The notes beneath the pieces were generated by a model. That model did not search any database and was not told where the DNA came from. It saw only the letters and a program-made list of their open reading frames with translations. The translations under genes were made by a program, and so were the position numbers. DNA of 64,000 bases, from NCBI GenBank assembly GCA_023101725.1, contig JALJCO010010201.1:186001-250000 (forward strand), read 5' to 3'. The DNA comes from Atherinomorus stipes. Its lineage: Eukaryota; Chordata; Actinopteri; Atheriniformes; Atherinidae. Positions 1-9,849 of the stretch are shown here, piece by piece (position 1 is the stretch's first letter; each line of letters begins with the position of its first letter).

Positions 1-559
1 GATGCTTTTAGATTTCTATTTTACTTATGATACTCAGTATGCAATTTACTTTACACATGTAGATTATTGAAAGTGCTACTGTCATTCTGCAGAGGAACAA
101 CATACACTGAGTGACTATGGTTGACACAGTAGTCTAATTTCTAACTAGTCTGGTACCTGTTAGATTAAAAATAAGATTAGTCTGAAGTTAAGGTGGACAA
201 TGGTTTAACCTATTTTATTTGATATGTGTGGTAAGTCCTTTGGCAAACAAATAAAAATGGAAGTGAGGAAACTCAACGTGTTCTTTCTCACAACAGAGAA
301 AAAACTTGAGTGATGTTGAAGTTATTGTTCTGATGCTCTCTCTCCTGAATGAGTACTTAACCTGAAAATAAATGTAGCCTATAACTTGTCATCTATTGCA
401 TGACGTGTCTGATATGTTACATTATGCTCTTATGAATGTGTACAAGACTGAAAAATCAGTCAGAAAAGAGCACGCTCTTGGTATGATGCAAGCACGCAAA
501 GTGCGTGAGCAAAAAAAAAAAAAAAAAATTCTAGTTGCACAGTTCCTGCAAGAATCTTA
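1..559. other. AT-rich sequence with no recognised gene
   Basis: Nothing I can name is visible in this stretch. The longest open frame (starting near 396) runs through a poly-A tract at about 511-528 into the GC-rich block that follows, so I treat it as chance. The poly-A tract may mark the edge of a retroposed sequence. Confidence 0.5.
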
Positions 560-1340
560 TCTTACTTTCACCACTGATCCAGACGGCATCGGGGCGAGCC
601 TGAGCGCGGCTGGGACCTTAATCTCGGAAGTGTCCTGCTCGATCTTCCCAGATCTCCAAACGAGTAAGTGGCTGGAAAGATCAAAAATGGTGTAATTCCA
701 CCCGCTTCCCTCTGTGAAACAGAAAGTGGTCTGCGGAGCCTCACTATACGGGTCCGTGAGGATAAGCCTGTCGTAAATGTGGGGTATTTACCTATAATTA
801 CCACAAAAGGGACGCACTGCTCTGTTATAGGAGTAGAGGCTGGCATGGGCTCATGGCTGTTCACTAATGTTTAAGGAGTCTAAAAGGGTAATACGTCTGA
901 TCCGGGAAGGCGTGGGATTGCTCCGTCCTACACCAATTTCTTGGTGTTCACCCAGTGATTATACATTTACAATAAACTTCGTCCGTGGCGGGACGGAGTT
1001 GCGCACGCGATGGTGTCCGTGTATTTAAATGCCACATGCTATTTACATTTTCGTACTTTCTCACCACCACGATAAGCTGTTTATTAAAAATATCCGTTCA
1101 ACGTTGCATCTGTGGAAATGCGTAAGTGACAGCTCTCTGCTTCAAGCATCTGTGTTAACCCGCCTGCCTCAAATGTCCAACCAGTCACACAATACTTTGT
1201 GGAGCTCCCTGAGAAAAAAGTTCCACTCAGCCGAGCGGTCAAGAACAAGCCGCAAACCGTCCTCAAAGACGTCTGCAAGAACAAAATGACGTGATTTGGC
1301 CCGAGAGCAAGAAAAAAGTTTTCGCTTGTCACGGAGTATG
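560..1340. repeat. Unclassified GC-rich block, probable decayed mobile element
   Basis: This block is clearly richer in G+C and CpG than its neighbours and begins just after a poly-A tract. It holds an AATAAA polyadenylation-like signal near 971 and several short ORFs on both strands, for example 1029-1289, which is rich in Ser and Arg. None matches a family I recognise. The composition contrast suggests an inserted element or LTR-like piece, but I found no target duplication or primer-binding site. A CpG-rich regulatory island is an alternative. Confidence 0.35.
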
Positions 1341-1624
1341 TAGCAGCCTTTAGTATGATGTTAATTATTGGACAGAAGTTTGCCTCAGTTCTTCAGTCAG
1401 CTTATGTGGCTTAATTGCTGTACAAGAGTGATCAGATACAGATGGATATGCAATGTTTGGTTTGCTTTTTTAAGAAACTGATTTCTCATTGATTATCTTG
1501 ACAGTAATTAAAATGGTAGATAAATGCAGAAATGTAGAGGCCTCTGCACTGATGGCCAATGTTGTAGTACGTCATGGCACTCCAAAACACAATGTAACAT
1601 GAAGTAGGTAAAATCGGGGAATAT

Positions 1625-1765
1625 GAAACGAGATAAATGAACGTGAGCTAGTTTATTTCGAGGCTGTGGATCTAGTTCAGAATTTCAGATTTATAATTAA
1701 CATGAACTAGTTTAGTTTTAATCCATGAACTGAACAATGAACTAGTTCTTAAAGTGTGAATTGCA
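1625..1765. repeat. GAACTAGTTC-type dispersed repeat fragment
   Basis: The short palindromic motif GAACTAGTTC, or close variants, recurs several times in about 140 bp: near 1640, 1670, 1704 and 1739. Clusters like this occur at the ends of small non-autonomous DNA elements in fish. No clear outer boundaries are visible. Confidence 0.35.
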
Positions 1766-1942
1766 TAACACCAGATTATTGACTTGGATAGGGGAATATG
1801 AAGACTTAGCTGAAACTTATAAACATTGTGATGCACAGTAAAGTCAAGATAATTTCCCAGTTAGCCAGTACAGCAATTAAATGCCAACTCAGTAAGAAAG
1901 GATAGTCCAGTGAAGCCATAGATTTCTGAATGAGACACATCA

Positions 1943-2388
1943 CACTGCAAAAACTCAAATCCTAGCAAGTATATTTTCTCATTGCTAGTCAAAATATTTC
2001 ATCACACTCAAAATAAGACAAATTACCGGAAGAGAAACATTTCAGTGAGATATAAGAACTTGTTTTAAGAAAAATGCATATGATTTCAAGAAATCTTAAA
2101 ATAAGTAAAAAAAAAAAAAAAAAAAAAAAGATGTTTGCTTGTAATCAGCAAAAAATTCTGCCAATAGAAAGAGATTTTTTTGCAGAAAGAGAGGATAGTC
2201 CAGTGGAGCCACATATTTCTGAATGAGACACATCTTATTTTCTTGAAATAAGATGTGTTTCCTTAAAACATGTTCTTACATCTCACTGAAATGTTTCTCT
2301 TTAGGTAATTTTGTCTATTTTAGTATGATGAGATAATTGGGGTACAAATTAGAAACATATACTTGGTAAGATTTGAGTTTTTGCAGTG
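1943..2388. mobile_element. CACTA/EnSpm-like non-autonomous element (MITE)
   Basis: The element starts CACTGCAAAAACTCAAATC and ends with the inverse ...TTTTTGCAGTG. The two arms pair for well over 100 bp, both carrying the AGAGAAACATTTCAGTGAGAT stretch. CACTG termini suggest the CACTA/EnSpm superfamily. No transposase is present. The flanking triplets (TCA and CGT) do not form a clean 3-bp target duplication. The centre contains a poly-A run (2108-2130) and, at 2192-2234, a 43-bp copy of the sequence lying just outside the left end (1899-1941; about 40 of 43 identical), which replaces the normal middle. A second, half-length copy of the family lies at 30382. Confidence 0.7.
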
Positions 2389-3802
2389 CGTAACAGTATC
2401 AAGCTTTGTAAAATAATGATAAAGTCTGTTATGCTTCCTTTCTGTCAGAGCATTTTGAGATATGACACAGTGATGGTGACAGATAAAAGGGCAGGATAAA
2501 AGCTGACATGCCCAACTCTCTTTTCTTTCATGAAGCATGAGAGATTTTGGATCTTTGTATTATCAAAATGATATTATGTTGTCTAAACTTTGGATAATAG
2601 TGGTTTGAGAAGTTATTCAGAGATCCGTCCATTCCACCTTACTGAAACCAGTGTTTAATGTGAAATGTATTATTCTAATATAAGTAAAAAGAAATGTAAA
2701 CTTCCTAAAGGTGCTCAGGGTTGCTCCCAATCATACTGTACATCTTTCTGGGTCCTTCCTGGCTTGACATTTTTGTGTACTTGAAATGCTCTCCAGATTT
2801 TAATTGATCTAAAACTCTTAACTTCTGCAGCATTAATAAGCTTAGTCAAAGGTTATCATGTGTCCAGGGCATTAGTGTTATCTAACTTGACAAAGGGCAT
2901 TAATTTCAAATTTGTGTAACTGAGTGCTCAGAGAAAATTGTTTTTCTTTTTTATTCCTTGACAAATTGCCTTATCCAGTCCCTTCAGCTATTCTACTTCA
3001 CTGATTTATGGCAGCAGCAGGTTCAGACACCTGCTGGTGTCGACTGGCTTAGTGGGCTCAAACTTTCATTCTCCAAAGCTTTCTACAACATTGTTTATAA
3101 GTTCTAATTTATGTATTAAACTTTTGGACCTTTTTCAAGAAGGACTAAATGGAGAGAAAGTAGGCAAATAGAAAGCTCTAAGTAGCCTTCATCATAGCAT
3201 AATGTTGCATGAGTAAGAATTTGCCAGAATGGTAAAAGAAGCACTAAAAGGTTTGAAAACAGAATAGAAGTAAGAAGGATATGACTAAGCTGAGGGACAG
3301 AGAGACATATGATGATTGCAATAAGACTGATCCAGAGAAATGCTTACTGTGAGAGGAAATAAGGAAAAAAGTAGTGAAAGCAATCATGAAGCAGGAGGAC
3401 AAATCGAAAGAGAGAAAGAGATGAGCCTGCTCTGTCTGTTTATGCTGAGGTATCATGAGGTTGGCACTGCTACACAATGCAGTGTCTTTGGCAGGAGTGA
3501 GGAGGATATAGCAGTCTTCATCCGCACTTTAAAGCTCCAGCACCTCATTTGATGTCCATATCCTCACAAGAATCCACAATAGGACAGAGCTTGAAGTCCT
3601 GCTCCTCTTCAAACTGAATCTCAAAATTCTTCCTTATGTGGCTTGAATATTTACATCAGATGTCCTTTCTTTATTTTTTAAAGCTTGACTCTTAAAGTAA
3701 CTCTTGGTTGGCAAAGTCATACTCCAGTTTTCAGTGTGGAGAATCAACTGAAATATTACAATAAAAGTAAATATGAAAATGGACCCGAAACACACACAGA
3801 TA
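2389..3802. other. No recognised gene or repeat
   Basis: Plain AT-rich sequence. Short ORFs on both strands around 3244-3552 overlap each other and show no domain, so I regard them as chance. Confidence 0.5.
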
Positions 3803-3860
3803 TATACACACTACTGCTCAAAAGTTCGGGATCGTTTTCCCATTAAATATAATGGGAAAA
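3803..3860 (+). repeat. Terminal fragment of a DNA element (CACTACTGCTCAAAAGTTC end)
   Basis: The sequence TACACACTACTGCTCAAAAG followed by TTCGGGATC resembles a widespread fish terminal inverted repeat that begins ACACTACCGTTCAAAAGTT. A related end in the opposite orientation lies at about 23447-23471. A local palindrome (CCCATTAAATATAATGGG) follows. Only the end is recognisable here and no partner end is close by. Confidence 0.45.
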
Positions 3861-3984
3861 TGTGTCAAAAGTCAAGCAGTATAGAAAAAAATACCAGCAT
3901 AAACAAAAACAGACTTGTTAAAATAATTTTTGACTCATTAGTGCCAATTGAATATTTTCTCACTTAGTTCAACCAGTTGATGAT

Positions 3985-4425
3985 TTTATTTTCCACCTCC
4001 CTCGTCTCCTCGCAACTGCTCATCCCCTTTTTATTGGTCAAAGCATCACCTTTAATCCAATGGCTTCATTAAATGATAAAGAATGGCATTAATGAGCTCT
4101 CCTATCCATTCATTCCAGCCAGAAAGAAAGACAGACAGAAGGTTGGTGCAACACAAGTAGACTTGTGATGGAGATGGAGTCGTGGTGGGCTTTTATAAAG
4201 GTAACTATTATTAACTTTGACGACTTGAAAAGTTCAGTGTCTGACTAAATGTTCCAAATGAGCCGAAAACTGTTCTTGTTATTGGTCATAAATGTCAATC
4301 CACGCTTGGTGTCCCCACAGCCAGACCATGAAATACTGCAATAGTCTGGATCTAAAGTGATAACACTCTCATTAATATAAATCCAATTCTCATTGTCAAT
4401 ACTAATTAGCAAAGTTTTACAGAAC
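3985..4425. promoter_or_regulatory. Candidate conserved non-coding (enhancer-like) sequence
   Basis: This stretch is free of repeats and rich in homeodomain-type TAAT/ATTA cores, for example around 4050-4110 and 4370-4410. It contains no coding frame. Composition of this kind is typical of vertebrate conserved non-coding elements near developmental genes. This is an impression from the sequence only, since no alignment was possible. Confidence 0.25.
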
Positions 4426-4641
4426 TGTTACAGGGTTCAGAGTCTCAAACTTGAGAAAGGAAAAACATGTCTACTTCAAAAGGTCTAAAGTTTGTTGCTC
4501 TGGAAACATACAATATAGTTTTTACAGCTTGGTAAATTGTTCCAATACAAACTACAGTGCAGGATCTTTGAATTCACTTGGCTTATAGTTCGGCTGATCA
4601 AAATGAGACTGGGTCTGTTTTGTTTTTTGTTGTTTTTTTTT

Positions 4642-4643
<2 letters not shown>

Positions 4644-4682
<39 letters not shown>

Positions 4683-4698
4683 ATATATATATATATCT
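4644..4698. repeat. (TA)n microsatellite
   Basis: An alternating TA tract, slightly interrupted near 4680-4690. It also creates the Ile/Tyr-rich ORF at 4537-4719, which is not a gene. Confidence 0.9.
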
Positions 4699-4764
4699 AT
4701 AAATATTATCAGAAACTGAAATGTGTAAACATACTGTAATTCTGATGCAGGCTGTAGCTGTTGC

Positions 4765-4811
4765 TTAAAGGAGCCCTATCATGAAAGCAGTGCCAGCCAA
4801 ATAGCCATGCA
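4765..4811 (+). repeat. End fragment of the TTAAAGGAGCCCTATCAT element
   Basis: TTAAAGGAGCCCTATCAT at 4765-4782 matches the terminal repeat of the element at 24855-25888. The DIRS-like element starts about 30 bp further on, so it probably inserted into, or beside, an older copy of that element. The other end is not visible beyond 8976. Confidence 0.45.
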
Positions 4812-4968
4812 GTTATATCTCACACAGGCTTCGCCCTCTACTGGACTCTATGGGTACAACTCTCCTCCAATTGCATACATGAGATGCCTACTGAAATTTT
4901 CATGTAGATAGCCGGCCAGTAGGGTGTCTACCTATAAAGGCAGGTGCACCACCCGCTGCCCTCATTCC
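4812..4968 (+). repeat. DIRS left inverted terminal repeat
   Basis: This begins GTTATATCTCACACAGGCTT and ends at CATTCC (4963-4968). The reverse complement of 8796-8952 matches it with scattered substitutions, including the shared block CTATGGGTACAACTCTCC. Confidence 0.85.
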
Positions 4969-4989
4969 TTTTCTTTCAGCCTCGGCGAA

Positions 4990-5344
4990 TGCATACTGAC
5001 ACACCATCTCCTAGGAAGGAGTCGCCGCTCCAAGAACTTCATCATCTCGAGAGGAAGCAGAGCGGGAGTCTGAAGACGCCATGGAGGAGTCGATCACCGC
5101 TCCCCCGCTACCACCTCCACTTCGCCTACCAGACCTGCTCAGCTTCCGCTGCAGGCTCGCCGCCTGGGCGAGATGAAGGAAAAACCTCTCTCTCGCCGAC
5201 GGCTCGATAGTGTGAGGCGCCACTTCTGTCAACTTCTCTAAGTCATGTCTACTGTGGCGGAGTGTGCTGGGCTTCACCTGCCCCCCCTCCCACTGCCCCT
5301 GAAGCCTGTGAGCCATCTCTGCCAGGAGTTCGGCCCGGCTCAAC
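4990..5344 (+). pseudogene. DIRS gag-like remnant
   Basis: An open frame beginning at an ATG near 4990 encodes a Ser/Pro/Arg-rich peptide (frame 4944-5210) just inside the left terminal repeat, where DIRS elements carry their gag-like gene. It stops after about 70 residues. The sequence then runs almost directly into the end of the reverse transcriptase, so most of gag and the RT core appear deleted between about 5225 and 5345. Assignment rests on position, because gag is poorly conserved. Confidence 0.5.
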
Positions 5345-6490
5345 CACCTCGACCTGCTTGATACTCCTCCTAACCAAGTTGGGATTTGCCATCAACTGGG
5401 AGAAGAGAACCCCACAACCAAGCCAGCAGGCCGAGTCTTTGGGGATTATGCTTGATTCTGTCAGCCTGAGCGCCACTCTGTCGGAGTCCAGATGGACAGC
5501 CCTACAGCAGGAGGTTCTCAAGCTGTGACAGAGTCCACATGTTACAGCCTTGACTGTTATGTAGACCCTGGGACACATGGCGGCAGCTCACCCTGTGGCT
5601 TCACTCGGACTGCTGCACATGTGTTGTTTTCAACGGTGGTTCAACAGCCTACGCTTAGACCTCAAGAGGCAAAGGTTTCGGCTGTTGACGGTCCCCCCAT
5701 CAGGGCAAGGCAACCTGCAGTACTGGGGATCCCCACAACATTTGTTGACCAGGACACCACTAGGTCAAGTGACCTAATACACATCGGTGTTCACGGATGC
5801 CTCCCTAATAGGATGGGGAGGCACCTGCCTGGGCAGAGCAATAGGTGGTGTGTGGCCTCCAGGGGAGGACCAGCACATCAACCTCCTCGAGTTACAGGCA
5901 GTATTCCTGGTTCTCCAACACTTCAGTCATCTGTTAAGGGGAGACACGTGTTGGTGAGGACCGACAACCGCACCACAGTTGCTTACATCAACAGACAGGG
6001 CGGTGTGCATTATGTGGCCCTGTTAACAGTGGCAGAGAACCTGTGGTCATGGGCTTTAGAGCACCTGTTATCTCTGAGAGCCCTCCACAGAGGGGCCGAC
6101 CACATGTCAAGGGGTGGCCTCCTGGAGAACGAGTGGAGACTGCATCCAGAAGTGGTACAGCAGATCTGGACTCGATTCGGGAGGGCAACAGTGGATTTGT
6201 TTGCAAACAGATCGAACACCCACTGCTGCCATTGGTTCCCCTTGAGCCCACAGGACCACCCACCCTCGGGAGTGGATGCGTTTGCACACGCTCCATTGCC
6301 AAGATGGCTACATTATGCTTTTCCCCCCCTCCGTCTTATTCCCCAGCTTCTGGAGAGAGTGAAGGTGAAGTGGCTGAGGGTCATTCTAGTGCCTTCCAAC
6401 CGGCGATCAGCTCCATGTTTCTCGCAGCTGACCACAATGTTGGTGGCTCCACTGAGGCCCATTCCCCAGTTCCGGCGGGCACTGTCTTAG
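5345..6490 (+). pseudogene. DIRS reverse transcriptase C-terminus and RNase H, frameshifted
   Basis: Three overlapping frames (5262-5528, 5577-5777 and 5492-6490) together show the end of a DIRS RT followed by RNase H. RT-thumb-like segments include LTKLGFAINWEK and LGIMLDSVSLSATLSESRW. RNase H catalytic positions are visible as TDAS (near 5788), the Glu of LLELQAV (near 5890) and TDNRTTVAYINRQGG (near 5962-6005). Downstream is the family-typical stretch ENEWRLHPEVVQQIWTRFGR (6127-6186). The RT palm with the Y-x-D-D motif is absent. An in-frame gap of about six residues follows LRALH. No functional enzyme can be made. The segment belongs to the DIRS element and is unrelated to host genes. Confidence 0.8.
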
Positions 6491-8330
6491 GAGGGAGGCA
6501 TGGTTCAGGCACTGCCGACCCTGGGTCAGCCACTTCTAGTCTGGCCCCTGAAAGGGACCGGCTAATTCGGGCTGGTTTGACTGCTCAGGTGGTGAGTACC
6601 ATCCTAGCAGCTAGGGCTGGCTCTACCACTGCCTGTTACAGGGCTAAGTGGTCGGGTTTTCAGCATTGGTGCGAGGGGAGGAAATTAGACCCACTGACAT
6701 GTTCAGTGGGGGACACTCTTTCCTTTTTACAGCTTTTGGTGGATAGAGGGCTGTCTCACGCGACTGTTAAGGTTTACGCTGCAGCCATCTCATCCTGCCA
6801 CAAAGGTTGGGCGGAGGTCCAGTCTTCGCCCACCCTCTGGTTAAGAGGTTCCTGCTGGGAGTCAGAAGGCTATGACCAGTGGAGCGTACTTCTGTACCTC
6901 AGTGGAACTTACTGTTAGTGCTCGAGGCCCTCACTAGGGACCCCTATGAGCCTTTGAAACAATCCTCCTTCAGAGCTAAAAGTTGTCACTGAAGACAGCT
7001 TTGCTTCTTGCTCTGACATCAGCCAAGAGAGTGACCGAACTGTGTGCCCTGTCAGTCCATCAGAGTTGTTTACTCCTTTATGGGGTCTGCAGTGGTGCCA
7101 TCCTGAGACCTAACCCCTCCTTTGTTCCGAGAATATAAGGAGCCCATTTCGGTCCAGAGTCATCCAACTGGAGGCTTTTCACCCTCCCCCTCATGAGGAT
7201 TCTAGGGAGGCGAAACTGCATCCCCTATGTCCTGTGCGTGCGTTGACATGCCATGTAGGGCTGGGACAATCCCCAATTAAATCGTATTTTGGCAATTGGA
7301 AGGTTGCCAGGCAATTTGCTGTTTATCAAGGCAATTTTGAACCCCCCCCCCCCCAAAAAAAAAAAAAAAAAAAACAGCGCTCTACTGTGCATTTAAAGAT
7401 GTTTTTGGAGGAAATACAAGACTGTTAGAGAAGCTCCGTTTACAAACAGACCTACAATCCACCTTCTCTCTCCTCAATGCAGGTACACTGTCATCAGCCC
7501 TGTGACAGAGACAGGGCGCATCTCTTCTATTCAAACTAAGCCCATTTGCTTATGCTTCGGGGTCATTCAACAAAGTAGACTAATTGCAAATAAATATTGT
7601 TTTCATGTGTAACTACTGAAATGTTCACACAAGGGCTTTCATAAAGAGAGTTCATGAACACATCACCCAGCAAAGCTGATTTTAAGGTTTTTAGTACAGT
7701 GTAGCCTGGATGGAAGTTAAGATATTAAAGTATTATATAATTACATAGTACTATACATATTATTAGTAATATATACATATACAATACATGTAATAAGTTT
7801 AATAGTATTTATTACAAAGCCACGTCACAGGAGTTTCAGCTCACTCATGCAATCAAATTTGTATTATTCACGCAGCCATGCTGTCTGGTAGCGATCAACA
7901 TAAGACCCTGCCCTTTTGCCAATTTAATCGTGTATTGGCAATCTTGATCAATGACAATCTCCAATTTGAAATTTAGAGGCAATCGCACAGCCTTAATGCT
8001 ATGTCAACCTAACGGCCACTGTCAGGAACACCAACCAGTTGTTTGTGCGGTGATGGGACAGCTGGCAGAGCCCTATCCAGGAAACGCTTGGCTGGGTGGT
8101 TGTGTGAATGTATTTTCACAGCCTTCATGCAAGCGGGTCAAGAGCCGCCCACTGTGATCCGGGCGCACTCCACAAGAAGTGTGGCGACGTCCACGGCTCT
8201 TTTCAGTGGTGCAAGTGTTGAGGACATATGTATGGCAGCATCGTGGTCTTCACCCTGCCCATTCATAAGGTTCTATCTCTTGGATGTGTCGGGCTCCTTT
8301 TCCAGGTCTGTGCTCACTGCGGGATCACAG
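6478..8330 (+). pseudogene. DIRS tyrosine recombinase, interrupted by an hAT-like insertion
   Basis: The N-terminal core-binding part lies in the 6043-6918 frame: LAPERDRLIRAGLTAQVV, then ACYRAKWSGFQHWCEGRK and DTLSFLQLLVDRGLSHATVK. The catalytic half continues in a shifted frame from about 6905 and includes the first catalytic Arg region (SAKRVTELCALSV, near 7018-7056). It is broken at 7248-8003 by a nested element. After the insertion it resumes at about 8004, with RAHSTRSVATS carrying the H-x-x-R motif (8162-8194) and FYLLDV carrying the nucleophilic Tyr (8271-8288). These are the residues of a tyrosine recombinase, which integrates the circular DIRS intermediate. Frameshifts, a stop near 7136 and the insertion inactivate this copy. 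Confidence 0.8.
7256..7995. mobile_element. Nested hAT-like non-autonomous element, 740 bp
   Basis: The ends are TAGGGCTGGGACAAT and, inverted, TAAGGCTGTGCGATT, the TAGGGCTGGGC-type end common in hAT elements. The flanks are ATGCCATG (7248-7255) and ATGCTATG (7996-8003), an 8-bp target duplication with one mismatch, as expected for hAT. Subterminal sequence is also inverted (CAATCCCCAATTAAATCG near the left end, CAATTTAATCGTGTATTGG near the right). A C-run/A-run lies at 7330-7374. No transposase frame is present. The insertion sits exactly inside the recombinase coding sequence, so it is younger than the DIRS copy. Confidence 0.85.
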
Positions 8331-8639
8331 GACCTGTGAGAGGAAGGGTGTGTCAAGTATCTGCTTGCTTGACCCCCACAGGGTGTCTTGCACCTGCATT
8401 GGTTCGTGCTGTGCTGGACATAATCAATGAGGCGCACAGGTGGTCACGGTTGAGACCCCTGCAAGGTTAGACCATAACTTCATCCAGCCTAGCCAGATGC
8501 GGCTAACTGTGATGAAGTTGGACCCATCATAACTCCATACGTGGCGAAGATTAATAAAGTGGTGACTGGGTTTTGGTACCTAATCGGTAGCTGGCGTGGT
8601 CAGTGTGCGGAGCCTCTCCCGCGGCAGGGAGTACATATA

Positions 8640-8755
8640 TCGGGCTTCGCCTACTGTACCCATAGAGTCCAGCAGAGGGCGAAGCCTGTGTGAGATATAA
8701 CAAAGGTTACGATATTGTAACCCTATTTATATTAACACAGGCGGAGCCCTCTACA
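8640..8755. repeat. DIRS internal complementary region
   Basis: This region is complementary to both outer ends of the element: 8656-8701 pairs with the start of the left terminal repeat, and 8731-8752 with the outermost right repeat. Between them lies AAAGGTTACGATATTGTAACC, itself nearly palindromic, which reappears beyond the right repeat at about 8953-8976. In DIRS elements this region is thought to template completion of the ends. Confidence 0.75.
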
Positions 8756-8795
8756 CAGGGCCCTGCCGCTATTTCGCCTTACGCTGAAGCTTGGT

Positions 8796-8976
8796 GGAAT
8801 GAGGGCAGCCGGTGGTGCACCTGCCTTTATAGGTAGATGCCCTACTGGGCGGCTACGTACATGAAAATTTCAGTGAGCCATCTTGTGTACGCGATTGGAG
8901 GAGAGTTGTACCCATAGATTCCAGTAGAAGGCTCCGCCTGTGTTCATATAACAAGGGCTACAATATCGTAACCTTC
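8796..8976 (-). repeat. DIRS right inverted terminal repeat and end
   Basis: 8796-8952 is the inverse of 4812-4968. The next 24 bases (ACAAGGGCTACAATATCGTA and on) repeat the sequence in the internal complementary region at about 8700-8724 and mark the outer end of the element. Confidence 0.75.
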
Positions 8977-9004
8977 GGTAGGCTCAGCCTGGCCCGCGCA
9001 TTCA

Positions 9005-9267
9005 ATGCTTTCGTTGAGTGTCGAAATATCTGAGAGGAAGAGAAGCGCCGTTTGGCTTTATTTTATTGCAGAAAATAAAAATACAGCAAGTTGTATAGTT
9101 TTCAACAGGGCTCTTAAATACAGTGAAAACACAACAAACCTCAACAAGAACATACAAAACCATGCAGTAGAAAATGCGGAGCTGCAGAAACGGAGTGGAG
9201 AGACATCCTCCATTCCCTCGACCCAGAGACGGGCAGAGGCCTTTCAGCTGCAGCAGAGAATATCCAG
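9005..9267 (+). pseudogene. Decayed hAT transposase BED-zinc-finger exon
   Basis: The frame starting at 9005 encodes ...RSAVWLYFIAENKNTASC... followed by ...TTNLNKNIQNH..., the layout of the BED finger found at the N-terminus of hAT transposases and ZBED proteins (W-x-Y-F, paired Cys, T-x-N-L, paired His). The second Cys is Phe and the first His is Asn, so zinc binding is lost. A splice donor-like AG/GTAGAT lies at 9266-9273, which explains why the frame ends there. No catalytic domain follows. It starts only about 30 bp beyond the DIRS right end, so it may be part of the sequence the DIRS landed in. A host ZBED gene is unlikely given the lost ligands. Confidence 0.55.
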
Positions 9268-9325
9268 GTAGATAAGAGTGGTCATCTTCAGCATTAGTTC
9301 ATATTAACTTTCAAAGTGCATTTTA

Positions 9326-9480
9326 CTTAAAGGGACATTGTGTAACAATTTATATTGCAAGCAACTCCCTAGTACTTTTCATGCTGCGTTCGCGTGAAAC
9401 CGGGCAGACAGACGTCTCCGCTAAGATCCAAGAAATTTAACATCTGTACTCACCCTTTACCTCTCAGCAGCCTGTAACCG
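9326..9480 (+). repeat. Possible MITE end (AAAGGGACATTGTGTAAC)
   Basis: TTAAAGGGACATTGTGTAAC at 9328-9347 resembles the end of a common fish terminal-inverted-repeat element. The following sequence is moderately CpG-rich. No matching inverted end was found nearby. Confidence 0.3.
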
Positions 9481-9711
9481 CGCTGATCTTAAGCTTTACA
9501 TGACAAATACTCTGTCCCTCTCCTCTGGAAGATGTCTTTGCTGTACCAAATTAAGAAGACCTGTAGGTCAACATGGATATTTATTCAGACTGTAGTAAAT
9601 CTGCTCTAACTTGTCTAAGAGTTTTTAACATGTACAATAAGAGAATTTTTCAAAAGTAGTCCTGCAGTTCATAACATTTTGTTTTTTGGAAAAACTTTTT
9701 TTTTTTTCAAT

Positions 9712-9840
9712 GTTCATGAGTCTGAGACGAGTCTGAAGTCTTTTGAGGGCAAGTCCGAGTCAAGTCTGAAGTTTCTGGTGAATGTGACTTAAGTGCAACT
9801 CGAGTCTGAGTCCCTGACTTGAGTTCCCATCTCTGGATGC
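9712..9840. repeat. GAGTCTGAG-type degenerate repeat
   Basis: The motif GAGTC/AAGTC recurs about ten times in 130 bp (GAGTCTGAGACGAGTCTGAA, GTCCGAGTCAAGTCTGAAG and so on), like a dispersed degenerate repeat often seen in fish genomes. The overlapping reverse-strand ORF at 9707-9964 is an artefact of it. Confidence 0.5.
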
Positions 9841-9849
9841 TGTACCTGA

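Larger units (their letters stand above)
4812..8976 (+). mobile_element. DIRS1-like tyrosine-recombinase retrotransposon, internally deleted
   Basis: The left terminal repeat (4812-4968) is matched in inverse by the right terminal repeat (8796-8952) over about 155 bp. An internal complementary region at about 8640-8755 repeats both outer ends: 8656-8701 is complementary to the left end, and 8731-8752 to the right end. Inverted repeats plus an internal complementary region define DIRS-type elements, which circularise and integrate with a tyrosine recombinase instead of a DDE integrase. Coding order is gag-like remnant, end of reverse transcriptase, RNase H, then recombinase. At about 4.2 kb, including a 740-bp nested insertion, it is shorter than the usual 5-6 kb. 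The RT palm, with its catalytic aspartates, is missing. Multiple frameshifts and stops make it a dead copy. Confidence 0.85.
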
